A stretch of 64,000 nt of DNA from Hymenobacter lucidus (GTDB lineage Bacteria; Bacteroidota; Bacteroidia; Cytophagales; Hymenobacteraceae), in NCBI RefSeq assembly GCF_020447265.1, contig NZ_JAJADR010000010.1, positions 1 to 64,000 of the forward strand, read 5' to 3'. The position numbers and the translations under genes are program-made. This document shows positions 48,521-57,230 of this stretch, piece after piece. Under the pieces are notes generated by a model. That model was not told where the DNA came from and made no database searches. It saw only the letters and a program-made list of their open reading frames with translations. Each line of letters opens with the position of its first letter. The stretch's first letter is position 1.

Positions 48521-48736
48521 AAAAGGATGAATTGATGGGAGAAGGGCATTCGCAAAACGACTGTTTCTCGAACGTCTTTAGCACCGACCTTGCCGGTACT
48601 GAGAAAAGCGTTTTAGCGGTTGATTATGGGGAGGGTTTTTCGAACGCTTCTTTCGACCCGCGTGCCGGGTGATTTTTGACCCGCTACCGCCTGCTTTCTG
48701 GAACTCACTTTCGGAGTATTCGATAGACTATATACT
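48521..48736. other. Possible res site between resolvase relic and right end
   Basis: There is no gene here. TCGAACG occurs twice (48568-48574 and 48640-48646), each followed by a C/T-rich run. An AT-containing spacer lies between. Tn3-type resolvases act on three sub-sites next to their own gene, so this non-coding stretch is the expected position of res. The dyads are not clear enough for a firm call. Confidence 0.4.
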
Positions 48737-48774
48737 CTTAGCGGGAATTTCTGTTCCTACTCTAGTGCTACCCC
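48737..48774 (-). repeat. Right 38-bp Tn3-type inverted repeat
   Basis: The repeat begins CTTAGCGGGAATTT and ends GTGCTACCCC, the perfect inverse of 28672-28709. The orientation puts the interior on its left. A diverged relative lies at 24389-24426. Confidence 0.9.
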
Positions 48775-48904
48775 CGATAGATGGCATCCGTGTACAGCAG
48801 CCCTGCCATCCGCTCATCCCCGACATCCTGCTTGCTAGGGCGAACGGGCTAAACGCCGGCGCATTCGTCAGGCTCGTCCGCATCAGCCTAACACCCACCC
48901 TTAC

Positions 48905-49183
48905 TCAAGAAGCGGCTATATGCTCTCGAATACGGGCGCTTTTGCTGCGATACCGCAGCCATCCCGCAACGCCCACCCCCACCCCCACCGGGACGAGTAG
49001 GGCACCGACCCAGACGTAGACATGGTCCCGAAAAAACTGCATCAACGAAAAACCGGCAAGAATAAGCGTCAGCGCCGAGCGTACGTAGGCCAGCAGGGTA
49101 CGCTCGTTGGCTAAGCGGGTACGCTCCAGCGCCAGCCGGTCGCGTAAGTCGAGTGGCAGGGAAGAGTCAATCGATGGAGGCAT
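48905..49183 (-). CDS. DUF202 family membrane protein
   Basis: This 92-residue protein has the DUF202 pattern: an N-terminal amphipathic part with DRLALERTRLANERTLLAYVRSALTLILAGFSL (about residues 13-45), a second helix (VYVWVGALLVPVGVGVGVAGWLRY) and a basic end. The ERTxLAxERTLLAYxRTALxL motif is diagnostic. DUF202 (YidH-like) proteins are small membrane proteins of unknown function. The gene is transcribed away from the antiporter that starts 100 bp to the right, with a divergent promoter region between. It is the first gene outside the right end of the 20-kb element. Confidence 0.85.
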   Translation of the reverse strand: MPPSIDSSLPLDLRDRLALERTRLANERTLLAYVRSALTLILAGFSLMQFFRDHVYVWVGALLVPVGVGVGVAGWLRYRSKSARIREHIAAS

Positions 49184-49282
49184 TGGAAATACGCAGGTGA
49201 ATGCAACGCCATACGCAGTTTTTTACGGGAGTGTCTACCACGCAACCTCATCGGTTCAGCATATTTGAGCGTATTTGAGGGC

Positions 49283-50548
49283 ATGACTACCCCCACTTTA
49301 ATTATTCTGATTGGGTTCCTGATTTTTTTAGGCCACTACCTGGCGCAGCTATTCGATAAAACAAAAATTCCGGATGTCGTGGGCCTCATGCTCGTGGGAG
49401 CCCTGATCGGACCAGTCTTTCACTTGATAGAACCGGCCACATTTGGCCGGGCCGGGCGGGTGTTTTCCAACCTGGTGCTCGTGTTCATTTTGTTTGAAAG
49501 CGGCCTGGAGGTCCGCTTTGAGCAGTTGCGAGCCGCGCTGCGCGGTACCTTGGGACTTACCACGCTTAACTTCATCGTGACCAGCCTGCTCGTGGCAATC
49601 CTGGGACAGCTGTTCGCCGGTCTGGACTTTCTGAGTGCGCTGATTTTGGGTACTATTCTGGGTGGCACGTCCTCCGCGGTCGTCACCACGCTGGCTCGCA
49701 AAGTGACTATCCTGCCCCAAACGTCTACGACGCTGGTTATGGAATCGGCGCTGAGCGACGTGTTTACCCTGGCCATTCCCATTGCCCTGATCAGCTTCTA
49801 CACCGGCTCCTCGCTCAATGTAACCAGTCTGGTTAGTCATCTAGCCTCCTCGCTGGTCGTGGCCGTGCTGGCCGGGGTCGGCAGCGGCTACCTATGGTCC
49901 TTGCTGCTGAATCGGGTGCCCACGCTGCTCATGACCCGTTTTTCTACCCCCGCCTTCGTCTTTATCCTCTACGGATTGGTAGAGATGCTCAAATTCAGCG
50001 GACCGATTGCCGTACTATTTTTTAGCATTACTCTGGGCAATGTGGCCCTGTTGCGCCCCAACCGTCTGCGGCAGTACCTGCCCGCCCGACACGTAGAGCT
50101 GACAGCTATGGAAAAGGACTTCTTCGCTGAGATTGTCTTTCTGCTGCGCACGTTTTTCTTCGTGTACGTGGGTATGTCCTTTGTGCTCGACAACGGCTAC
50201 CTAATCGCTTTGGGCGTGGTCATAGCCGTGCTGCTGTTCCTAGTCCGCATTCCGGTGGTCCTCGCTACCGCCGATAAGTACACGCCGCAGTTTGACATGG
50301 CTTTCATGAGTGTAATGATCCCCAAAGGGCTTGGCGCGGCTGTGCTGGCCACGCTGCCGGCCCAGCGCGGCATGCCCAGCGGGTCTACCATCCAAACGCT
50401 CACCTTCGCGGTGATTATGGCTACGACTGTGTTGTGCACTGTCTTGTTCTTTCTGGTTGAAAAACGTCGCCTGCTCGGATTCTACGGCTGGTGCTTTGGG
50501 CGGTACCGTCCACTGGATGCCACGCAGGTAACCCCTCCGCCCGACTGA
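49283..50548 (+). CDS. CPA2-type monovalent cation/proton antiporter
   Basis: This 421-residue membrane protein has about twelve helices of the CPA2 (KefB/NapA) fold. Conserved parts are KIPDVVGLMLVGALIGP (about residues 27-43), LVLVFILFESGLEVRFEQLRAALRG (~62-86), LGGTSSAVVTTLARK (~122-136) and MESALSDVFTLAIPIALISF (~148-167, with an Asp that probably exchanges protons). It has no C-terminal RCK/TrkA-N domain, so it is a short, unregulated variant. It exchanges Na+ or K+ for H+ (family knowledge). The ATG at 49283 starts 18 bases after the alternative TTG. It stands between the 20-kb element and the RND cluster and ends 10 bp before the convergent OMF gene. Confidence 0.88.
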   Translation: MTTPTLIILIGFLIFLGHYLAQLFDKTKIPDVVGLMLVGALIGPVFHLIEPATFGRAGRVFSNLVLVFILFESGLEVRFEQLRAALRGTLGLTTLNFIVTSLLVAILGQLFAGLDFLSALILGTILGGTSSAVVTTLARKVTILPQTSTTLVMESALSDVFTLAIPIALISFYTGSSLNVTSLVSHLASSLVVAVLAGVGSGYLWSLLLNRVPTLLMTRFSTPAFVFILYGLVEMLKFSGPIAVLFFSITLGNVALLRPNRLRQYLPARHVELTAMEKDFFAEIVFLLRTFFFVYVGMSFVLDNGYLIALGVVIAVLLFLVRIPVVLATADKYTPQFDMAFMSVMIPKGLGAAVLATLPAQRGMPSGSTIQTLTFAVIMATTVLCTVLFFLVEKRRLLGFYGWCFGRYRPLDATQVTPPPD

Positions 50549-50557
50549 GTTCTTGCT

Positions 50558-52033
50558 TTACTGAACTTCGGGTCCCCTGCTCCACCCACCACCAAGGGCC
50601 CGATACAGGTCGATCAGTAGCAGGAATTGCTCGCGCCGGATGCCGGTCAGGTTTAATTCCGCGTCCAGCGCCGTGCGTTGGGCCGTTACGACCTCTAAGT
50701 AATTGGCATAGCTGGCCGTATACAGGTCGTTCGATATGGCGACGGCTGTCGTCAACGCTTGTACTTCCTGTTGGCGCAGCTCGTAGGCCCGCTGGTAGTT
50801 TTCAATACCCCGCAGGTTGGTCGTAACTTCCGCAAAACCAGTCTGTATCGCCCGCTGGTAGCCCACATAGGCAGCCTGCTGCTGCGCTGCGGACTGTCGG
50901 TAGCTCGCCTGGAGCAGCGAGCGGTTCAACAGTGGAGCCGACACCCCGGCCAGCAGCCCGAAGGCCAGAGAGCCCGGCGTGGAAAAGAGCAGAGAGGCTT
51001 TGTACGCATTCACTCCCAGGTAAGGAGACAGGGTGAGTGCGGGCAGAAAGGCCGCGCGGGCGGCAGCCACATCGGCACGGGAAGCCACCAGCTCCAACTC
51101 GGCCTGCTGCACGTCCGGGCGCCGCAGCAGCATGGAAGCCGGCAGTCCGGCCGAGATGGCGGGCAGCGCTTGATCCCGTAAGGGGGCGCCCCGCTGGATG
51201 GGCTGGGGATAGCGGCCCAGCAGGCGGTTGATTTCGTTTTCGGCCACGACTACCTCTTGCTGGGTTTCCGCTTCCAGGCTACGGGTCCGCAGCAGTTGGG
51301 CCAGAAACTGTTGCACGGCCAGCTCGGTGGCCCGGCCACCGAGCTTCTGCACCCGCACGATTTCCAGGGCCCGCTCCTGCAACTGCTCGTTCTTGCGCAA
51401 TACCTCCAGCTGGTTGTCCAGGGACAGTAGCTCATAGTATAACCGCGCCACTTGGGCCACCAAGGCTGTTTCGACCAAACGGCGGCCCTGCTCGGTGGCC
51501 AGCAAGCGGGCAAAAGCGGCCTGCCGCCGACTGCGTAACTTCCCCCACAGGTCGATTTCCCAGGCGCTGCGCACGCCCAAAAAGTAGTCGGGTGCCACGG
51601 ATGGGAGCACCTGCCCGTCGTTGGTGGCATTGTAGCCTGTCCCACTCAAGGTAGCAAACCGGTCGTAGCTGGCTGCTGCCACGGCGTTCACACTGGGCAG
51701 CAGCGCGCCGCGGGCGGCCTGCACGCTGGCCCGGGATATTTCCACCCGCTGCACGGCGATACGTAAATCCGGGTTGGCCCGGATGGCCGTGTCCAGCAGG
51801 GCGACCAGGCTGGGGTCGGTAAAAAACTGCCGCCACGAGCGGGTGGCACTGCTGGCGGTATCGGTAGCAGCCGTGCCGAAAGAGGTGGGAATAGGATTGC
51901 TGCGGGGTTCAACTACCGGGGTTGCTACCTTACAGCCGCCGAGCAGCAAAGCCAAGCCAACCACCACCGGCAGCGTCCGCCGAAGCCGAGGCAAAAGGGA
52001 GTCAGGCAAACGAAAAGCACTCACGAACTTCAT
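50558..52033 (-). CDS. OprM/NodT-type outer-membrane factor lipoprotein
   Basis: This 491-residue efflux channel has a leader with lipobox LALLLGGC (Cys34) and two OEP repeats. They contain the family's RSWRQFFTDPSLVALLDTAIRANPDLRIAVQRVEISRASVQAARGALLPSVNAVAAASYDRF (about 65-125), WEIDLWGKLRSRRQAAFARLL (~158-178) and RRPDVQQAELELVASRADVAAARAAFLPALTLS (~303-335). NodT/OprM proteins are anchored by N-terminal lipid and trimerise in the outer membrane. The gene starts 9 bp after the RND pump stop (52043) on the same strand, so it completes a tripartite MFP-RND-OMF operon. Confidence 0.93.
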   Translation of the reverse strand: MKFVSAFRLPDSLLPRLRRTLPVVVGLALLLGGCKVATPVVEPRSNPIPTSFGTAATDTASSATRSWRQFFTDPSLVALLDTAIRANPDLRIAVQRVEISRASVQAARGALLPSVNAVAAASYDRFATLSGTGYNATNDGQVLPSVAPDYFLGVRSAWEIDLWGKLRSRRQAAFARLLATEQGRRLVETALVAQVARLYYELLSLDNQLEVLRKNEQLQERALEIVRVQKLGGRATELAVQQFLAQLLRTRSLEAETQQEVVVAENEINRLLGRYPQPIQRGAPLRDQALPAISAGLPASMLLRRPDVQQAELELVASRADVAAARAAFLPALTLSPYLGVNAYKASLLFSTPGSLAFGLLAGVSAPLLNRSLLQASYRQSAAQQQAAYVGYQRAIQTGFAEVTTNLRGIENYQRAYELRQQEVQALTTAVAISNDLYTASYANYLEVVTAQRTALDAELNLTGIRREQFLLLIDLYRALGGGWSRGPEVQ

Positions 52034-52042
52034 ACAGTAGAA

Positions 52043-55000
52043 TTAGACGGCGGCGTGGACAGGCTCCGCGGCTACGGCGGCCGGCAAAGGCTGTGGCGTG
52101 TTGCGCTCTTGCTTTTTGTCCCGAGAGAACAGCACGTACAGGCCGGGAATGAGCACCACGCCGAACAGGGTGCCGATAAGCATGCCGCCCGCCGCAGCCG
52201 TACCGATGGAGCGGTTGCCCATGGCGCCCGCGCCCGTGGCGATGCAGAGCGGAATCAGGCCCGCTACAAAGGCAAAGGAGGTCATCAGAATCGGCCGCAG
52301 CCGCGAGCGTGCCCCTTCCACGGCGGCTTCCAATGCCGAGAGTCCCTGTTGGCGGCGCAGCACGGCAAACTCAATGATCAGGATGGCGTTTTTGCCCAGC
52401 AGACCAATGAGCATGACCAGCGATACCTGCGCGTAAATGTTGTTCTCCAGGCCCAACAGCTTCAGGGCCAGGAAAGCACCGAAGATGCCGGTAGGCAAAC
52501 TTAGCAGCACCGGCAGCGGCAGCGTGAAGCTCTCGTACTGGGCGGCCAGCAGCAGGTAGACGAATACGAGCACAATGCCGAACACGTACAGCGCCTGGTT
52601 GCCCGAGATAATCTGCTCGCGGGTCATGCCGCTCCATTCGAAGGTGTAGCCGCGGGGCAGCTCTTTGGCTGCTACCTGCTCAATGGTACGAATCGCATCC
52701 CCGGACGAGAAGCCCGGCGAGGTATCCCCGTTGAGCGTAGCCGAGGTGTACATGTTGTAGCGGGTGAACTGCTCGGGTCCATATACCCGTTCCAGGCGCA
52801 CGAAGGTAGAGTAGGGCACCATTTCGCCCCGGTCGTTTTTCACATACAGGCTCAGAATGTCTTCGGGCTTGGTGCGGTAACCCGGCAGGGCCTGCACCAT
52901 CACCTTGTACATCTGCCCGAAGCGGATAAAGCTGGCCGCGTAGTTCGAGCCCATCAGGGTTTGCAGCGTGCGCATGGCCCGGGCCACGGTCACGCCCTTT
53001 TTGGCCGCCAGATCGGGGTCGACGTGAATCAGATACTGCGGGAACGTGGGGTCAAAGCCGGAGAAGGTATTCTCAATGGCCGGGGTCTTGTTTAAGGCCG
53101 CAATGAAGCGCTTGGCCACCGCGTTGGTCTGATGCAAATCGCCGCTGCCCGTACGGTCGAGCACCCGCAGATCGAAGCCGCCGGCGTTCCCAAAGCCGGG
53201 TACGGTGGGCGGGGTAAAAAACTGAATCTGCGCCCCCGTGATATGCTTGGTCTTAGCCCGAAGCTGGTCCATGAGCTCCGTCACGGTTTCCGGGCGCTTA
53301 TCCCAGGCTTTAAGGTTGATCATTCCCATGCCGTAGGAAGCCCCGGCCACGTCGTTCATCAGGCTGTAGCCCGCCAGGGTCGAAATGGATTCTACCGGCT
53401 TGAGCGTTTGCGCCACCTGCTGCACCTGGTCCAGCACGCGCTGGGTGCGCTCGACGGTAGCGCCGGGGGGCGAGGTGACGTTCACGTACACCATGCCCTG
53501 ATCTTCGCTGGGAATAAAGCCCGTGGGTAGAATGGCATTCACGCCCCAGGTGGCCGCGAAGAAAAACAGCAGCAGCCCGACCGTTACCAGCCGGCGGGAG
53601 GCCAGGGCCCGCACCAGGGTTTGGTACCGGCCGGCAAAGGTCTCGTAGCGGCGGTTGAACCCGGCAAAAAACCGACCCAGAAGTCCTGTTGGCCGCTCGT
53701 CAGCTTCGTGTGTATCTCCCTCAATGGCGGGAGTTGGCTTGAGCAGCAACGCACACAGGGCCGGGGTCAGTGTCAAGGCATTCACCCCCGAAATGACGAT
53801 GGAAATAGCCAGGGTCAGCGAAAACTGCCGGTAGAACACGCCCACCGGCCCGCTCATGAAGGAAACAGGGATAAATACGGCCGACATCACCAGGGTGATG
53901 GCCACGATGGCCCCGCTGATTTCGCGCATGGCTGCCAGCGTCGCATCCATGGCCGAGAGATGTTCTTCGTGCATTTTGGCGTGCACGGCTTCGACGACTA
54001 CAATGGCATTATCCACCACAATGCCAATGGCCAGCACCAGGGCAAACAGGGTAAGCAGGTTGATGGAGAAGCCTAGCAGCTGCATGAAAAACAAGGTGCC
54101 TACCAGCGCCACGGGCACGGCCAGGGCCGGAATCAGGGTGGAGCGCCAGTCCTGCAGGAACAGGTACACCACGACGAACACCAGTAGAAACGCCTCGAAC
54201 AGCGTGCGGACTACTTCGTGGATACTCGCGTCCAGAAAGCGGGAGACGTCGTAGCTGATGGTGTAGCGCATACCGGGCGGAAAGCTGGTTTTCTGCAACT
54301 CCGCCATCCGCTGCTTTACCTGCGCAATGACATCGGAAGCGTTGGAACCCGGCAACTGCTTGAGCATGATGGCAGCTGACGGCTTGCCGTTGGTTTTGGA
54401 CAGCATCCGATAGGTCTGCACGCCAAATTCGACGTCCGCGACATCCTTAAGGCGCAGCACGGAGCCGTCGGGGTTGGCGCGCACCACGATGTTGCGGTAC
54501 TGCTCAGGCTCGAAGAGCTTGCCAGTATAGCGCAGCACGTACTGCAGCACCTGGGGGGAACGGCCCGAGCTTTCCCCGGTGCGGCCGGGAGCTGCCTCTA
54601 CGCTCTGGGCCTGGATGGCGGCCACTACCTCGTCGGCGCCGGCGCGGTAGGCCAGCAGGCGGTCGGGCTTGAGCCACACGCGCATGGCGTACTCGCGGTT
54701 GCCCATGATTTCGGCCAGGCCCACGCCCTTGATGCGCTTGAGCTCCTGCAGAATGTTGATGTCGGCGAAGTTGTAGATGAACTTCTCGCCCACGGCCGCG
54801 TCATCGCTCACGACGTTGAGGTAGAGCAGCATGCTGTTTACCTCCTTTTCAGTGGCCACGCCGGCCTTGATGACTTCTTCGGGCAGCTCGTCGATGACGG
54901 TGGTCACGCGGTTCTGCACGGCCACGGCGGCCAGGTCCGGGTCGGTGCCTACCTCGAAGAACACCTCAATGAGGGTGGTGCCGTTGTTGGTGGTCACCGT

Positions 55001-55237
55001 ATTCATGTAGGTCATACCCGGTACGCCGTTAATGGCCCGCTCCAGGGGCGTGGCCACGGCCTTGGCGCAGACCTCGGCATTGGCGCCATTATACTTGGCG
55101 CGCACCGTCACGGAGGGGGGCACGATGTCGGGGAACTGGGTAACGGGCAGCGTGTAGAAGGCTCCCACACCCAGTAGGGTAATAAAGAGGGAGATGACCA
55201 GCGAGAGCACCGGCCGGCGGATGAAGATTTCGAACAT
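52043..55237 (-). CDS. HAE1-type RND drug/solvent efflux pump (AcrB-like)
   Basis: This 1064-residue pump has the AcrB layout: an FEIFIRRPVLSLVISLFITLLGVGAFYTLPVTQFPDIVPPSVTVRAKYNGANAEV start, docking and porter domains, and a helix-4 motif FALVLAIGIVVDNAIVVVEAVHAKM. Here the second Asp of AcrB's DD pair is Asn, a common Bacteroidota variant that keeps one Asp. A second repeat follows (SRRLVTVGLLLFFFAATWGVNAIL and QGMVYVNVTSPPGATVERTQRVLD). The C-terminal Ala/Pro tail is poorly conserved. It lies 21 bp after the MFP. Typical HAE1 substrates are drugs, dyes and detergents; co-location with copper-binding genes suggests additional export of a toxic metal complex (inference). Confidence 0.93.
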   Translation of the reverse strand: MFEIFIRRPVLSLVISLFITLLGVGAFYTLPVTQFPDIVPPSVTVRAKYNGANAEVCAKAVATPLERAINGVPGMTYMNTVTTNNGTTLIEVFFEVGTDPDLAAVAVQNRVTTVIDELPEEVIKAGVATEKEVNSMLLYLNVVSDDAAVGEKFIYNFADINILQELKRIKGVGLAEIMGNREYAMRVWLKPDRLLAYRAGADEVVAAIQAQSVEAAPGRTGESSGRSPQVLQYVLRYTGKLFEPEQYRNIVVRANPDGSVLRLKDVADVEFGVQTYRMLSKTNGKPSAAIMLKQLPGSNASDVIAQVKQRMAELQKTSFPPGMRYTISYDVSRFLDASIHEVVRTLFEAFLLVFVVVYLFLQDWRSTLIPALAVPVALVGTLFFMQLLGFSINLLTLFALVLAIGIVVDNAIVVVEAVHAKMHEEHLSAMDATLAAMREISGAIVAITLVMSAVFIPVSFMSGPVGVFYRQFSLTLAISIVISGVNALTLTPALCALLLKPTPAIEGDTHEADERPTGLLGRFFAGFNRRYETFAGRYQTLVRALASRRLVTVGLLLFFFAATWGVNAILPTGFIPSEDQGMVYVNVTSPPGATVERTQRVLDQVQQVAQTLKPVESISTLAGYSLMNDVAGASYGMGMINLKAWDKRPETVTELMDQLRAKTKHITGAQIQFFTPPTVPGFGNAGGFDLRVLDRTGSGDLHQTNAVAKRFIAALNKTPAIENTFSGFDPTFPQYLIHVDPDLAAKKGVTVARAMRTLQTLMGSNYAASFIRFGQMYKVMVQALPGYRTKPEDILSLYVKNDRGEMVPYSTFVRLERVYGPEQFTRYNMYTSATLNGDTSPGFSSGDAIRTIEQVAAKELPRGYTFEWSGMTREQIISGNQALYVFGIVLVFVYLLLAAQYESFTLPLPVLLSLPTGIFGAFLALKLLGLENNIYAQVSLVMLIGLLGKNAILIIEFAVLRRQQGLSALEAAVEGARSRLRPILMTSFAFVAGLIPLCIATGAGAMGNRSIGTAAAGGMLIGTLFGVVLIPGLYVLFSRDKKQERNTPQPLPAAVAAEPVHAAV

Positions 55238-55258
55238 GGGGCTTGCGAATGGAAGTGA

Positions 55259-56407
55259 CTACTCGGCTGCGACCAGCATGCTGCTCAGGGCAACCGGCCG
55301 GGCCGTGATGCGGGCCCCGTCGCGCAAATCCTGAATGCCTTCGCACACCACCTGCTCGCCGGCTTTGAGACCCGACTTGACCACGTAAAAGGCATCCAGG
55401 CGGGCCTGGGGCTCGAAGTTTTTCTGGTGTACCACGCCCTGCGTATCGACCACGTACACGTAGTTTTTGTCCTGCTGCTCAAACACGGCCTTCTGCGGTA
55501 CCAGCAGGGCATCAGACACGGCATTGCCCAAGCGTACTTTGCCGGTAGCCCCATGTTTGAGCAGCTGTCGGGGGTTGGCAAAACGGGCCCGGAAGGCAAT
55601 GGAGCCGGTGGAGGCCTGGAACTGCCCGTCCACGCTTTCAATCGTACCCGGCGGCGAGTAGAGCGAACCATCGGCCAGCAGCAGGCGCACCGCACTGGCC
55701 CCGACTACGTCCTGGGCCCGGGTTTTGACATACTCCAGGTACTCGGCCTCCGACACGTTGAAGTAGGCAAACAAGTCCCGTGTGTCCGAGACGGTCGTCA
55801 GCAGGGTACCATCCGCAATCAGACTGCCTACCTTGAGCGGCTCGCGGTTAACAATGCCGTCAAAGGGTGCCCGAATCAGCGTGTAGGAAAGCTGCAGTGC
55901 GGCATTAGCAGCGGCCGAGCGGGCCTCCTCAATACTGGAATGGGCGGCGCTGAGCTTGGCTTCGGCTACGTCCAGCTCGGTTTTGGTGATGATGTTTTTC
56001 TCCGTGAGCATGCGCACCCGGTCAAGCTCCAGGCTGGCTACCCGGGCCTGGGCCTGGGCATTACTAAGCATGGCGCGGGCGCGGGCCAGACGGGTCTTGT
56101 ACTCGGCATCATTGATGCGAAACAGGGCCTGTCCCTTCTTCACGGCCTGTCCCTCATCCACGTAAATCTGTTCCAGAAAGCCGGGCACCCGGGCCCGGAT
56201 TTCCACGTTGCGCACAGCCTGAATGTCGGCTACGTAGTCGTGGGTGAGTACCGTGTCGCGGGCCGCCAGACGGGTTACCGGGAGGGAGGGAATGGTTTCA
56301 GCATCCCCCCCCGTATCGGCCTGCGACTGGGTGCCACAGCTGCCTAACCCAAGGGCCAACAGCGGAATAGCTAAAGTAAAGTTTCGGGCGAAATGGCGTA
56401 GTAGCAT
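55259..56407 (-). CDS. AcrA-type membrane-fusion lipoprotein
   Basis: This 382-residue adaptor has a lipobox LALGLGSC (Cys24) and a barrel-sandwich part (TVLTHDYVADIQAVRNVEIRARVPGFLEQIYVDEGQAVKKGQALFRIND). The helical hairpin of Ala-rich heptads runs at about 105-185 (RARAMLSNAQAQARVASLELDRVRMLTEKNIITKTELDVAEAKLSAAHSSIEEARS). TLIRAPFDGIVNREPLKVGSL, a beta-barrel and a membrane-proximal domain follow. It pairs with the RND pump 21 bp downstream. The ATG at 56407 (upstream 56449 possible) leaves room for the direct-repeat box at 56486-56502 as promoter element. This three-gene operon is probably activated by the response regulator encoded at 58936-59613. Confidence 0.92.
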   Translation of the reverse strand: MLLRHFARNFTLAIPLLALGLGSCGTQSQADTGGDAETIPSLPVTRLAARDTVLTHDYVADIQAVRNVEIRARVPGFLEQIYVDEGQAVKKGQALFRINDAEYKTRLARARAMLSNAQAQARVASLELDRVRMLTEKNIITKTELDVAEAKLSAAHSSIEEARSAAANAALQLSYTLIRAPFDGIVNREPLKVGSLIADGTLLTTVSDTRDLFAYFNVSEAEYLEYVKTRAQDVVGASAVRLLLADGSLYSPPGTIESVDGQFQASTGSIAFRARFANPRQLLKHGATGKVRLGNAVSDALLVPQKAVFEQQDKNYVYVVDTQGVVHQKNFEPQARLDAFYVVKSGLKAGEQVVCEGIQDLRDGARITARPVALSSMLVAAE

Positions 56408-56485
56408 GGAGCAAAAGGCGCTAAGTAGATGACGCACGGTGAGCTCCAAAAGTGGTCTTCCGACATTAGGACCACATTACAGGGG

Positions 56486-56502
56486 AATTAAAAATCATTA
56501 AA
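56486..56502 (-). promoter_or_regulatory. Direct-repeat box 2 upstream of the MFP-RND-OMF operon
   Basis: AATTAAAAATCATTAAA has two ATTAA half-sites starting 10 bp apart (56487 and 56497). It lies about 80 bp upstream of the MFP start at 56407, a normal distance for an OmpR-type activator site. The orientation matches boxes 1, 3 and 4. Confidence 0.65.
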
Positions 56503-56550
56503 TGGATGTATCCGCTACGCCGCTGAGCGTTTGTTGCGTGAGCAGCTATG

Positions 56551-56904
56551 CTAGTTAAAGGGTAAGGCCGATGGCACAAAGGCGGTACGGCAGGCATCTT
56601 CGGCCCGACGGCAAGCCTCCGTGCAGCTGCGACACTGCTCGTGACTGAATTGGCAACACTCATCTGCGCAGACCCGGCAGAGTTCGGCACATTCCCGCAG
56701 GATGTGCGCCGTGTGCTCTGCTTGGCGCATGACAAAGGCCGCTGCCAGGCGGCACAGGTCAGCGCAGTCCCGGCTAAGCTGTACGCTGCGCAGTTGCAGC
56801 AACGACTCTGCGTGCACCATTCCAGCGGCTGCCTGGCACTCACACGCGGCAATACAAGCATTAAGAGCATCTAAGACATGTTGTTGGCGGGGCAGCATAG
56901 CCAT
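56551..56904 (-). CDS. Four-helix-bundle copper-binding protein (Csp-like)
   Basis: This 117-residue protein has fourteen Cys spaced along helices: ALNACIAACECQ (about residues 14-24), LSRDCADLCRL (~43-53), ILRECAELCRVCADECC (~67-84) and QCRSCTEACRRAEDAC (~90-105). CxxxC and Cys facing inward in a four-helix bundle are the hallmark of Csp copper-storage proteins, which hold many Cu(I) ions. No signal peptide is present, so storage should be cytosolic (Csp3-like). It is transcribed in the same direction as the lgt/RR/HK operon and the MFP operon. A palindrome at 56973-56986 and a direct-repeat box at 57214-57230 lie upstream. Confidence 0.88.
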   Translation of the reverse strand: MAMLPRQQHVLDALNACIAACECQAAAGMVHAESLLQLRSVQLSRDCADLCRLAAAFVMRQAEHTAHILRECAELCRVCADECCQFSHEQCRSCTEACRRAEDACRTAFVPSALPFN

Positions 56905-57213
56905 TTAGGTAAGGAGGTGTGGGGAGAGTAGTAGACAGAAAGAGCACAGAGCACTACGAGGAAAGCGTACTGCGTAATAAATTACGTGAGGCCACGGCGA
57001 CCATCCCAAGGCATAGGGAAGGAAGCAGCCGTAAGCCCCTTCTTTTATGTGGCGACAACCCACCCACTGCCTGCCGCTGCAACGGCCTTTCGCAGTGGAT
57101 GAGCGGCGCCACACCTGTCCATTAGCAGCTGGCGGACCGCCAGCGCTTTGCCAGCTTAGTGTCCGGATTGTGCACGAAGTATCGCAGCCGACATTAGCAG
57201 TAGATTACCGCCG
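56905..57213. other. 309-bp gap upstream of the Csp-like gene
   Basis: Short open frames on both strands here lack homology and codon character, so none is called. The gap contains the palindrome at 56973-56986 and, next to it, box 3 at 57214-57230. A long untranslated leader or a small unrecognised RNA is possible. Confidence 0.4.
56973..56986 (-). promoter_or_regulatory. Palindrome upstream of the Csp-like gene
   Basis: CGTAATAAATTACG has perfect 6-bp arms around AA, 69-82 bases upstream of the Csp-like start (56904). It could be an operator for a dimeric regulator; no regulator is assigned. Confidence 0.4.
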
Positions 57214-57230
57214 AATTAAAAAACATTAAA
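57214..57230 (-). promoter_or_regulatory. Direct-repeat box 3
   Basis: AATTAAAAAACATTAAA has ATTAA half-sites at 57215 and 57225, exactly 10 bp apart. It overlaps the stop codon of the small membrane protein gene (57226-57489) and lies ~310 bp upstream of the Csp-like gene, its most likely target. The sequence is the closest match to box 1. Confidence 0.6.

Larger units (their letters stand above)
28672..48774. mobile_element. 20.1-kb Tn3-type unit without transposase
   Basis: The segment is bounded by 38-bp inverted repeats that are identical over their full length as read from the sequence, each starting GGGG on the outside and ending TAAG on the inside. These are the length and ends of classical Tn3-family terminal repeats. 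The inside carries two two-component systems, a TonB receptor, a tripartite RND pump, PAP2 phosphatases and a serine-resolvase relic next to the right end, but no tnpA. Such units without a transposase need one acting in trans. The 5 bases outside are CAATA (left, 28667-28671) and CGATA (right, 48775-48779); four of five agree, so a 5-bp target duplication is possible but not proven. Confidence 0.8.

Noticed and set aside
56905..57114. A 69-residue minus-strand frame abutting the Csp-like gene.
   Set aside because: Trp/Cys/Arg-rich sequence without family resemblance; it probably reads the untranslated leader.
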